Shown piece after piece: positions 42,453-55,400 of a stretch of DNA of 64,000 nt; position 1 is the stretch's first letter; each line of letters begins with the position of its first letter. The notes under the pieces are model-generated. The model ran no database searches. It was not told where the DNA came from and was given only the letters and a program-made list of their open reading frames with translations. The stretch lies in assembly GCF_015706575.1 (NCBI RefSeq), contig NW_024037069.1, positions 34,245,315 through 34,309,314 on the forward strand, given 5' to 3'. The position numbers were made by a program, and so were the translations under genes. Origin of the DNA: Patiria miniata (lineage: Eukaryota > Echinodermata > Asteroidea > Valvatida > Asterinidae).

Positions 42453-45400
42453 GGTAGAACGCCAAGGATATCACATTTTTGAAATGTGACTTGTCTCAGT
42501 TAGGGCCTACACAAAAATGACCATAGTGTACCCACAGAAACTTTAGATAAATTGGGAGATCGTCAGCATTAGTTCTGCATAGCTCAGTCAATACAGCGTT
42601 AGCATCTTATTCTAGAGACCACCGGTTCAAAATCCCCTTGGATTCTCCGCACATGGTGTATCAAATCTGGTGAAATGGAAGATTTTTAAAAAGTACAGTG
42701 TTTATCTCTCCAAAATGTACTGTTCTCGACAGAAACATTAGAAACTAGATTGAGCTTTTTGGTTGTCAATTCCCCTCCCATGACTGGGAGTACATTTTGT
42801 ATGTATTTAACTAAGTGTAACCCGTTTTAGCCTATAATATTTTACCCAGAGCTATATATTTTTGTTTTCTCTGTTGCAACACAAGCTATAATTTTTGCTA
42901 ATGCAAGTTGTTAAAGCTATATTCTTGATACAAGTATTAAACAGTTTATTTTGGGGATAATTAACGTTATACAGTTTGTTTTCAGGGTCTCTATTTTTGT
43001 AACTATTTGATCACGTATTTGGATATAATAATATACGCTGTCATCATATATTTTGTATAAAAATGCTTGGCTGAAATATTGCATTGTCGAAAATGAGGCT
43101 GATAGACTTTTGGATTAGCACTTTTATATGCATCTTGAAAGTTTGATATGTATTTTTTCGCTGAATTCGATATCTTCTCATATTAAACTTTATGTAACAA
43201 TTTGTATATTAGGGGATGAGGCTTTTTAATTTAAATCCATAATATTTCGCAACGTAAGCCTAAAAAAAAAAAGTATAAAAGTATTTTTAAAAAAAGGGTG
43301 TGATCAGACTTTTTAGGACGATTTAAGATTTATATTTCACGGCTTTTTTGTCTAAATGACGGGAATAGATTGTCAGAAACTGACACCCTTGTAAAACATT
43401 CACGAGAAAATGTAGAAAAGGTCGCCTTTAGAGGATATTTTGTTTTCATTTGCTTTTTTGTTTTTTTGTGCATCGATGCTTGTGCACCAAAGGCGAAACT
43501 GCTTAACAGACACGAAACGGACTACAAAAAAATGCATTAATGGAAAGGCAGCTGAGCTTTTATTAAAATAAACAAACTTGCGGAGTAGAATATTGAGCTA
43601 TTTACCCAGGGTAACTCCAAAAAGGCACCTAATCATCTTCGCTCGATTTCACGACTAATCTGGTTTCAGAATGTTATATGTAGTATTTACACAAACCTAT
43701 CCGCAAAACTTCGCGTTTCCTGTACAAAAAGATGTACGACGCCCAAGCCTTATAAAGGGTGGGGCATAGGTGCATTGGCGAATATGGAGTAGGCTATAAC
43801 CCTTTTGCGTAGCAGCCATCTTAGAGGGCAATGCTTTTGTTTTGCTTGGATATGCTTGACTGAATTGTATGTCATTGGGTACTCATTGTTACTGAATTAA
43901 AATTAAAAAAATAGCATCTAAAATGTCCGCTATGCATAAGGTCTATTGGTTACAAACGAACAAGATATGTCATCAGGGTTGTATTTGTGATAATTTTAAT
44001 ACCTAAAACATATACCACAGTATTTTACTACCCACAGCTACTTTAAAACTAAAAATAATTTACGCGAGACAGGTTTTTTTTCTGCATTTTAGTTATCTAG
44101 TCTGATATTCCCAAGCTCTCAAAATAAACATGTGTATTTCAGAATAATATACCTGTACATGTAATTTTACAATAATGAAAGTAATGAAATAATCAGTAAT
44201 GAAAAGAATTAAAGGGAAAATTAGTATGGCATGCATGAAAACTGACCCCGATGTAGTCTCGTTTTAAGCCTGACTAAAATAGGACATAATTTCCCAACAA
44301 ACCAATTTTGCCCAGCTTTGATCAAAGTCGGCTATTCGGTACGCTTCATCAGTACTGGTTTTAACAGCTTTCATTTCGAATGAAACTGTTCTTTTTGGCA
44401 TGGAATATACATTATTGATTCGAGCCTTAATTGGTGCTAGAAACAGGTGAAGGATCTTCACTAATGAGATAATTCCTCCGCAGACTGGAAGAACTGTAGT
44501 TGCCCTTTTAAGCCTGGCTGTGTAACAGAATTGCAACTTATTTAAAGATCATACCCTTTCCTCTTAAAAATTGATATTATTTCCCTCCTAACAAATTTTT
44601 TATTGGTATTTTTTAATTACTCTCTAATATAGTATATCTCTGAAATATGGATTTCATTTTTTTTTCCACAAGTAACCCACACGGCGAGAGCCGAAATATT
44701 CTCTCACAACCAATAACTCGAATTTTGTGAAGAAATTATTTTTTTGTTCAGCGTCTCTTTCAAAAAAGCAATTAACTTTTATATTGCAATTGAAAATAAA
44801 TTCAATTTTTTTCGAAGTGAAATTAAACTTGAAAATAGCACAGGGAATGCTTAACTAATACTTATTGCTTCTCTGAGATAATTTCCAGTACTGTTTGCAG
44901 TCAACTGTTTTTAATGAACTAGTGCTACTTGGTGTTTTTGTACACAATAGATCTCGTGCGTTAAGGCAGAGGGCAACGGTTTCGTATCGCCTGGAAAGGC
45001 GTGAGTAAACCAGTTGAGCATTTATTGTTCCTAAAATACATGTATAATAAGAATGAGCACTCTCTGAGAAACATCCAACGGTTAAGGTATATAGGGACAG
45101 GCCTGCTTCAAAGAGCATTGTAAACAAAATCACGACCCATGTAGTGGTAAGATATGATTGAATTAATAATGAAGAGCTTTCAATAAAATGCTGGCAAAAT
45201 TACGGGAATTTGTTGTTCAGACTTTTTGTCGTTGACTTTTTGGCTTTTTTTATTAATATATTTCACTGTGATATTTCTGTTTAGCACTGAATCGAATGCA
45301 TATCACAATGTCATGATGTTGAATGCCCGATCCCTCGTACTCTGAATAGTCTTTATAAAGCTATAATTATCGATGTACTCTATCCAACCATCGTGGATGT

Positions 45401-47699
45401 GACTGTTAATTTATCATAGCGCCCTCTATAAGTTTGATAGCGTCATGCATAATCAACACAGGCACACAAAGAACACTTGACAAATAAAAAGGCCGTTTTG
45501 TAGCTGATAATTTTCCAAATCTCCGTCGAGATCCTCCTCCCCCTCCTTCACAAAATGACAGAACGAAAGCAAAGGGATGAATTATGAATTTGCTGCAATA
45601 TTTTCAATTTGTTTTGGCAAGCTGCAATTTTTTTAATTAAAAAAATGTCTTGAGGACTGTAAAAATTACACTAATTCTCAGGATTTTCCCCACGAAAACT
45701 ATGCCCTTTTAGCATCCCCCAATCGCCAATATAGGAGAAATAAACATCTGCCACCTCTCCCTCCCCAGTCCAGTCTAACCCTATTATCAATCAAGACTTC
45801 AATTTAGCAAATTTCTGTCCACTTTATTATTGCTCCATTCAATTTAAACATCCGTCACAGTCATGTTGAAATTATTTCAAATTACAAGCCTCCTATAGGT
45901 TTTGCTTCAACGCAATGTATGAAGAGACTTGGAATGGATCTTGACATCGGATGTTTCAATGGTGTTCTACTGCCTGTATTTTCACAGAGTTCCGAAACAG
46001 CTTTTGTTTTTGTTCAGGTTTTTTATTTCTTCTTTTCCCCCTTCTATCCCAAGTCCTATAGACGTAATGTACATGTATTCACTACAGCACTTTTTGGCAT
46101 AAAACATTGCCATATCCCTTTGAGACTTCACAGGTTGCACACTATCTCACTGTTACGCGCAGCGCCCCCATGCGACGATTTTCACAATGTATATAATATT
46201 GATGCTGACCCTTTTCTCTCCGCGTATTTGCGCCATGTTCGTAGGGAAGGATCGGCAAGTCATTAGATATTATCGGCTCACACTGAAATACCGCCCTCCT
46301 CAAAGTCTTATCTTCTATCTTTGATTTCTTTTGAAATCCATCGTATACTGGCTCAATATTGACCACTGTGAGTAAAGCCATTAAAACGCCGCGGACTGCC
46401 TTCACGGGGCCCCCACTGGTTCCATAGGAAAGTGCACATGTGACGTCATCAGTACAGAGGCTTATTACTGGTCCGGAACCTCCTGTGGACCAATTGAATT
46501 GGTGACTTGGGTTAGGGTCAACCATTCCATGTCCACATAGAGTGCGTTCGATTACTTCCCCCAGCTTACTCGCGCCTGGCTCCTCGCGTGATGACAGACA
46601 TGCGCAGTGGCGCTAAATAAACGATTTATCAGTTTTATCAGTTTTGGGCTTTTTTTGGGGGGGGGTTAGACAAATAAGGCTAAAGCCCCCCCCCCCCCCC
46701 CCCTGCAGAACCGCCACTGAACTCTCGTACACATTAGCATCCATTCATCACAGTGTTATTTCCTCGTTTTGATATTGTGCATTTGAAGAGATGCGTATAA
46801 TTATAGTTATCGTGTTAATCATGCATGTACATTGTGTAAACTAAAAAAGACCAAGAACAAAAGGAAGATAACTTAAGCTTGAACAACCCGACGAAATAGA
46901 AACTTTAGAGTAAAGTAAACTTTCGGTTTGTTTTGCATTTACATAGGGAGTTGAAGCATTAATAATACTGCAATGCGGAAACGGTGATTCAAAGCCGCTT
47001 ATGCACAAGCCTTATCGCGGGACAATGTTCAAGACCACTCTTATACGAATTTAGTTAACTGTGTACGGTCTTTCTAAATCTTTTTAAAATACATTTTAGA
47101 TTTTATGTTATTCCACTTTATTTTAAAAGCACCCGTGCAGACAAAAATTAAGGGGTAAACAATAACAAATTTATAACAAAATCATGAGCACCAAGAAAAT
47201 AAAGGCCTGCGCGCGACGCATGTACACTGTTTAAAGGACTCATTACATTCCATATGGTTTTACAATCTGATAATAGTATGCAACATAGAACACGTCGCCT
47301 GTATTATATCCCTGATTCTATATCCAAGATTTTGTGAATGTTTATGACTCAAGTTCAACAGCCGTCGCAAGGACCCCGCAAAATAGATACAATTACTGTG
47401 CGTTTTCAAAAGTCTCCTTACCTTAAAAGCAATGGTTCATTCCTGTGTTATATATAGCTTCGTTCAATGGCAAAGACCCGCCCCAGTCCCATCCCCATCC
47501 TGGCATCCTAGATCCGACGACGATTTCATGTGCATGTATTAAGTATAGAACTTTTGGGATAAGCATCGATATTCAAGGCAAGGTTCTTTGTCGTACTTTC
47601 TAAAATTAATTTCTGTTGGTGCCATGTATGTACATTTTTAGCCAAAAGTGAGCAGCGACCTTTACATGTACGTCATCAGTCATGTCATGTCTGTCTTTA
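42453..47699. other. Spacer between gene B and gene C, left part
   Basis: Non-coding counterpart of 2095-9000, shorter because it lacks the MITE at 3898-4279 and about 1.5 kb matching 6430-7945. At 46620-46705 the sequence jumps from GCTAAATAAACGA straight to the C-run repeat, marking that difference. I see no gene. Confidence 0.5.
42573..42648 (+). repeat. tRNA-derived SINE-like sequence, second copy
   Basis: Same block as 2215-2290, with B box GGTTCAAAATCC at 42623-42634. It lies about 120 bp after the stop codon of gene B and so may be in the 3' UTR. Confidence 0.5.
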
Positions 47700-47872
47700 C
47701 ACTGTTATTTCGGGTTGTGTACTATATGAACCTAGCAACCAGTTGTGTAAAAAGAAAGTGAACAACTTGTGTAATATTTTACGCAAGTTGTGTAAACAAC
47801 TGTTTACGCATCTGGTTGCAAGGTTCATATAGTACACAACCGTTTGATTTTTACACAACCGAAATAACAGTG
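47700..47872. mobile_element. Palindromic MITE, second copy
   Basis: Counterpart of 9001-9172, with CACTG...CAGTG ends and TA flanks. Confidence 0.7.
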
Positions 47873-48157
47873 TACCCCGCAGAGTCGTGACCTTTGACGT
47901 GAACCTCTAAGTCGCGCGGGGTACTACCGAAGTGGTTAATTAAATGTAGACGGTTTCATGCCCAATCAACTATCACACAAATATCTAGAATTGCATTTTG
48001 AAGCAGGTGCAAGGGACTTTACGAACTACGTACTGCAGAAAACGGGTCCGTTTTTTGTGAACCGAGGCCTAGGTTCCTATTCTGTCGGTTACACTGAAAG
48101 AAAGGAACCCTTTGTTATAATAGAGCCTCGTGTCAAATACAAACGTATAATCATTTA

Positions 48158-48487
48158 GGCCAAAAAAAAAGTCTCCAGTTTCTGGTATGGAGAGCTTGCC
48201 CAAAAAGTGGTGCGGCGACACGGCTTCTTCTTTTTTTTTACCTGTTTTTTTTTTGCTTCAAATGTCGGCTGATGACTGCAAAAGGTGCCCGACTAAACTT
48301 AGTGCAAATATATGGGAGTCTAGAGAGGCCACATAAAGCTTATTCTCGATCATAATCCCATCTAAAAACACGTTAAAACTGTGCAGCAGCAGGATTTCAG
48401 TCAAACCAGTGAGTTTGGCGGTTTTGAGACATCATGGCTACGGCGACGCGCGCGCATACCAGAAACCGGAGACTTTTTTGGGGGGCC
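48158..48487. mobile_element. PIF/Harbinger-like MITE, second copy
   Basis: Counterpart of 9458-9786, with the same TTA duplications. It therefore inserted before the segmental duplication. Confidence 0.8.
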
Positions 48488-48565
48488 TTAAGTTAGTAAC
48501 TTAAGAATTATTTCAACCAGGAAATAACTAAGTGGAGCTACATATTAATTCTACACGAACAACTA

Positions 48566-49201
48566 TGGTGGCCCTGAAGGGACATCGCATATCGCAAACG
48601 TGTGCGCATACGTATGCGATGTCGCGAAATTTATCGCGAATGTGTGCGCACACGTATGCGATGTTGCAAAATTTATCGCGAATATGTGCGCACACGTATG
48701 CGATGTCGCGAAATTTATCGCGAATATATGCGCACACGTATGCGATGTCGTGAAATTAATCGCGAATATGTGCGCACACGTATGCGATGTCGCAAAATTT
48801 ATTGCGAATATGTGCGCACACGTATGCGATGTCGCGAAGGTTTATTAGTCAGACCCTATTTATATCTAACAGAACGTCTAGATTCCAGACTAGCTGCTAC
48901 AACTCCCCAGTTCATTAGGAATTTTACTGAAAGGTATGCGACAAGGTATGCAATAAAATTCACGACATTGCAAACAAATTAGCATACGTGTGCGCACATA
49001 TTCGCGAATTGTTTCACGACATCGCATACGTGTGCGCACATATTCGCGATAAATTTCGCGACATCGCATACGTGTGCGCACATATTCGCGATAAATTTTG
49101 CGACATTGCATACGTGTGCGCACACATTCGCGATAAATTTCGCGACATCGCATACGTATGCGCACACGTTTGCGATATGCGATGTCCCTTTAGGGCCACC
49201 A
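48566..49201. mobile_element. Foldback element, collapsed copy
   Basis: Counterpart of 9865-10945 but 636 bp. The left array stops after about 5.7 units and joins directly at ...TGTCGCGAAGGTTTATT to the part of the right arm that starts at 10576. The palindrome centre and part of both arms are lost. The join lies at a shared CGCGAA. Confidence 0.8.
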
Positions 49202-49430
49202 TAAACAACCGCTTTGTTGTAAGGGTATATGATAACTGTACAACACGGTACAAAGGTTCCGTAAATAAACTTGAACTCTATACTGCCGTATACGCAGTTA
49301 CATTGTTTCTTGCACAAGATAGTGAACACGGGTGACACATAAGGATCGTCGAATTTTCTGGTTTCCTTCTGAAGCACTGATCACAACAATTGTCCATGAG
49401 AAAAGGAAACATCCACTTGTAGATGAGGAC

Positions 49431-52400
49431 ATGGCGTCATTGTGCCTTTGCCGCCTAAGAGACGTCGTGCTGCCGGCCTTGTTCTTGTGTGCTGTCTTAC
49501 TCCCCAATAAAGGTAGGATTTTGAGTGAATTTAGTCTTATCTCTCACAATGGCTAACCGGATGTAACATTTTAATATTTCATTATTATCATTAAACCCTA
49601 AGAGAACTGTACAACTGCTCAGAATTCTCGCTTGGCCCTAAATTGCGAATGTATTTGTGGGTTTTCGGGAGCGGTTGTAGCTTCTTCAGTTTTTCCGTAT
49701 AATCATGAATTTGTGAATTATTCAAGTGTTGCGCTCCACTTTAATGCACCAATTAGTTTGTGATTTATGATGCAACCTATGTAACATTCAAAAATATGCT
49801 GGAAATTTTGATATTGAAGTTTATATTTTTGTACTTCACATTAGCCCTGCTGAACAGTTTTAAGGCCAAGTTATACATTTTTTTAAAGAACCATAAAATC
49901 GAACATTGTAACTTGATAGAGATTTTTGCCGCGTCTAGTGTGGAAACTCTATATTTATGAACCATTCTCTTAAAATCTCATCGTTTACCATTTAGGTTGT
50001 CATTATCCAGTGGCGTAGGGCCTATCCAGACGGGGGGCAGGGGGCACCTTTCCCCCGGCGGATTTTTTTGAAAGATATTTTTTGAGTAACTATTTCCATA
50101 AAAGATTATAGAGTTCTTATAATGAACAAAACAAAAACAAACTCCATTAGAATGTGCTGTGAAAATGGGCATATATTTGCCAGTATGCATAATAATGGTC
50201 AGATTCGAAGAGTGTCGCCTTTTGGAAGACGGGTACCAGCCCCCCCCCCCCCCCCCCCCCCTCTTGCTTTTTGATTTTGGAGGCCAAGTGTCTGGGGAAA
50301 AAAACACATGTCTACATTTCGATGCGGAATGGCGAGTGCGGTCCCCCCCCCCCCCACCCCACACACACACCCACACACATCAAAAGCTGGATACACACTA
50401 TTGATTCATTATCATGTTTTACAAAATATTTCGATTTGCCGTCATCTATCAAAGCGCGGTCGCTATTAGTTCAGTACATTGTATTATACAAATAATGAAT
50501 GTTTGTGATTGCAATGGTAAGAATAATTTCGTGAGGTGAAGATGATATGTTCCATTCCATGAGGCGAGGCCGAGTGGAATGGAACATTTTATCTGTTACA
50601 ATTTATCTGTTCCATTGCACGAACGTGAAACATTCTTTATTTGTTTTATATAACACCTGAATAAATCCTTGTCATCTGATTGGTTGACTTTTAATAGCCA
50701 ATTTATTCGGGTAAAAAACTGTTGAAAAGTTCGACAAGTTTGTCATATTTAATTTATGCAAACTGTTCCACAGGTTGAGAACAATCATATTCAATTTATC
50801 TCGATTTGAAACAGCGCCACCACCACACCAGCGGCAGTGACACTGTGCAATGGAAGTTCTATTCAGCGTGCATTAGACTTCCATTGCACTGTGCGCTGTG
50901 CGCCAAATAATTGCGGGACAAATAATTCAATGACATGTGATCAACGATCCACCAATCAGATGACTGGGATTAATGCAGGTGTTGTATAAAATATAAACAC
51001 ATACATTTGACTTTTAAAAAATCACGAACTTGCACCTTGCCGATTACTGCTAAGATCAGCTTTATAGAGTGTACAAGCTGGTTTACCCGATCATAGATCG
51101 GGTAGGGCGTAGTGTTGGGGATGAAAATGTGGGGAGTTAAATGTAAATGGGGGATATAGTTGGTGAGACATGCAGTTAAAGAATAGCAATTTCTGTGGTG
51201 TGATCTGAGGCAATTTCTGATCACTAAAACCAATTTGAGCGAAAGATCATCTGTGAAAGTTTTAAGTTTTGAGTAATTGAATCAGCTACATGTATTCTGA
51301 GCAATAGAATCATTATTGTAGGCTACAATATTTTTATTCGGGGAAGAAAAAGTGTGGGGGGGGGGGAGACCAAACAATGTCCCCCCTCAAAATGTGTGTG
51401 TGTGTGGGGGGGGGGGTCCCCTGTCCCCCGTCGATTTACGCACATGATAATTATGTACCATGGCAACTGTCTGTAAATGTTGCCGTTGGTCTGTTAAATT
51501 TGCTTTTTGTGAGGCAGTCGCATTTTGAAAACGTAGTGAAAAGGTTACTGTAGTACACAGGCGAAGGCTGGTTGTACAGTTTGACAATAAATCGTAATGC
51601 AATAAAACGTGAAGGTGTCATTTAAAATGAAAATGTTGAGTGTTATCAAAAAGTTACAAACGGTCTGAATCATGGAGGAAGGTCATAATTAAGTTTCAGT
51701 ATTGGACTCTTCAACAAACGTAAGATTGAAATTCTTACAATTTGCGAGACCGTCTGCGATTCAACTTTTATTCAAGTTGGTTCAACCATCTATATATAAG
51801 AGCAAGTTTTACTCGGCCTCCGAGAAATGTTTGCTTCTGAAAGGATCCGAGACCGCGGCGATCCTTCGTTGACCCAAAACAGGCCCCCGAAATTATAACA
51901 CGACACTGAATTATACCATGGAGGAATTCTTATTCTAGTCTGGTTCCCCGACCTGACAATTTCCCCCGACGTCTACACGTCTAAATTGTAGGTCAGGCAG
52001 CCTCCGTGGCTAAAAATAAACATGACGACATTGACGGCCCTTTTTCAAAGCTCGGCTTCGTTTCCGAATTCACTTAATCACATAAAGCTTTTAATGTTCC
52101 GATCATTTTTTTAAAAATAAGTCACTTGCTTCATATATCATACAGTTACGATATACAGTTTAATACTTCTGTAAGAAAACATTGACTAATTTTGACCTGG
52201 AATCTTCAAAGTTAGACACCCAAACAGCACTGTAAGCAGGCGGAGCCAAATTGAGACCACGCCGAGTTTTGAAAAATGCCGGTAACGGTCGTCAAATTCA
52301 AACTAGTGCATGACGCAGCAAAAAGTTCGCCCCTCGTATACGATCCGAGTGCAAATTCGTCGTTGAATTTCAAGTTTTCTAAATAAAAGCAATGGATATT

Positions 52401-55400
52401 AATTATCAACTAGTTTTTTAAAGTTTTTAATAAGCAATTAGCAGTTAATAAAACCTATATTATACTCGGAAATACTCGGACACTATCCGATAGTCGACGA
52501 AATGAATTCGGCAAACTTCGGACATTTTCGGAAAAAGGAGGAATTCCTCCCGTTTTAGTCACGTGATGTAAATTGTAATACATTGTATTACCGGAGGCTA
52601 CCTGACCTAAGATTCATCAGGAATAGTCGGAATCTTTTGGTCTGGGAACCAGACTATTCTTATTCCTCCATGATTATACGTGGCGGGCAGCGAACTCACA
52701 ACGCTCAGCCTTGGTGGTGGAAGCATGGAGCTGTAAACACATTATGGAAGCAACTACACGTCACATGCTTGCGCTTCAAATAGCGAGCACCGTAGACCCA
52801 ACCTCGTTTACAGGGTGTGGAGCAGGCTGCAGTACGCGTTGCCATTGACAGTTTTGCATAGCCCGGAAATACTACGCAGTGTAGACTTTCGATTGGTCAG
52901 ACCGCGCAAGGCATACTTAATGTGTAGTCCTTCTGAGTATTCGTTGCACTCGGCGCAGGGGCGGCAAGCGAAGCATATGAAAGAATAGGAGCACTTGGTG
53001 GCCACGCACCATGGAGAAAAAATATTTTACCAAGGTCACCCCATCCACAATTTGGTGAACGCTTTTGCAGAATGCTCGAGTAGAACACGTAAACGCAACC
53101 CCTACGTTGACGTCGCTGACCTCGCACAGTCTAGACACGCAGAAAAAGCCAGGACAGGGGGCGGCCACGCAGTCAACGTGAAAGCGCACACGACGGCAAA
53201 TTCCTGCTCAAAACGCAGTCACGAAAAATCGACTAAACGGATCGCCGGTCCGTACGGGAAAATAAGGACGACCCGAAGCGTCCGACCCGGCGGAAGACAC
53301 CCTCCGCATTTTTCCACGGACGTGGAGCGATTTTGGCGCCGCGGGAGCCCGCGGTCTCGGATCCTTTCATGAGCAAACATCGTCTCGGAGGCCGAGTTAA
53401 ACTCTCTCTTATATATATAGATAAACATGTATACATGTAGGGAAAACAAAAAATACAAATAATAGCTCCTATTTTGTTTAATAACAACTTATATACTCTT
53501 AAAGAATGATTATTTATCAACACAATGCTGTTTTCTCTATTTCATTCGGACACCTACATTTAGAGATATAGACAGGGGATGATATGTCAATGTGGTCCAA
53601 TTTGCAGCAAAGTGGATGAAAGGAGATTAACATGACAGCAATCTCTCTGTTGGCCAACTTACCTATTGTTCTTTGCCAATCAATAGTTAATTGGAACCTA
53701 TGATTCATTGATTATGCAACTCGTTTACATAATCATTGGAGAATAAGTTTAGGCTGTTCCAAATCAATACTCAATCATTCTTGAAGCGTAAATAAAGTTA
53801 TTATTAAAGAAAATAGGAGCTAGTATTTTTTAAAAAATTCTCTAAATGTATATTTAAAAAAATCATACACACTGTAGTTGCAAGTTTGTCTGTTTGCTAG
53901 CGTGTTCTCAGAGTGTGGTAAACCCGTTATCACGCGTGCTTATGACACATGATAAGACTTGTTAGACCGGCTGTGTAAGAACCTAGTACATCAACTTCGT
54001 CCCCAGGGTGTCAAGCAGAACGCGCCAGCTACTACCTGCTCTCCCAGCCTGGTATTGGATCATTTGCATGTGCAAGATTTTTGAACACGTATGCAAATGA
54101 GAATAGTCTGGTGCCTGCCTGTGCGTTGCATTTTTGTTTGTTTTTGTATGCGGCGTCTGGGGTATAAACAGAATCAATTCGTTACAGCGCGAGCATGGCG
54201 TGAGTTACGAAAACACGATTTTTGAAATCAAACTGTTACGATCTTAACGAGACAACATGCAGTATCACATTTCATATTAATATGAACAAGTTGAAAAAGA
54301 AATGCATATTTTCGAGAAGGCGTGGACGAATAATCGCGAAAATACGTACTGCACGTTGTGAATAACAACACCAAGTGCACCATATAAATCCATTTGTAGC
54401 CAATTGCGGTATCGAATCAAGATACATGCAAGAAGAAAGTTTGCTATCCAGTGCTTACTATTGGGAACGAGGCTGGAAACAAAGTAAGCACTGGGGACGA
54501 GGTTGCCTATTACATGTATGTGACTGTAACGGGCCAAGCAGGGCGGGGCGTGGGGTCAAGCAGGGCGGGGCGTGGGGTCAAGCAGGGCGGGGCGTGGGGC
54601 CACGAACGACCAAAAGAATAACAACCAGCAAGCACTCGGCAGACTTCAGGGGCGCCTCCCGGATTTACTTTTGTTTCAATACACAATAAATCAAATAACT
54701 ATTTACAGACATTTATAAAGAGCAAATTATTAAAAGCAACTAAATTATAGGTTTGAATGACACTTACAAGTTCTAAGACCCAATACGCGCATCAGTACCT
54801 GCAATGTGCACCCGACCAGAAAGGCATCAAAGGAATTAAACAAAATGTATGAAGGGCAAATCCTGGGCTGCACGCGGTGAACCGATACCTGTCTTTGTTA
54901 CATGACTATACAAAATGAAAGACTGTGATTCAGATTATAGGTTTTTTTTATGTCACACATGAAATTGAAAGTGCAAAACATATTTCCGTAGGCTTTGCGC
55001 ATAACTCTTTACATGCGGGTCACGAAATGTATCATTGATAACTGGAAATTATCAATGATTTGCCTGGAAAGTTTACTTTACAGTTGAAATAAAATTGGTA
55101 GACAACGACTGTTACCACTTGTTCTTTTGCTTATGCTAAGTGGGGGAAACTGAAGTTACCACACAGCCATGGGCGTCGCAAGGGGGAGGCAAGGGGGCAC
55201 TACCCCCCCCCCCAAACAAAACCAAAAAAAGAGGGGGAAAAAGGAACAAGAGGTGCGGAGCCATATTGATGTTAATTTGATGGGGGGTGGGGGTAGCGCA
55301 AATGCTCCCCTGCTCACGCTCGGAAAAATTATGAATAAAGAATATAACGAAAAAGTTAAGGATTTTTTTTGGAAAAAAAAATTTGCCCCCCGGAAAAAAT

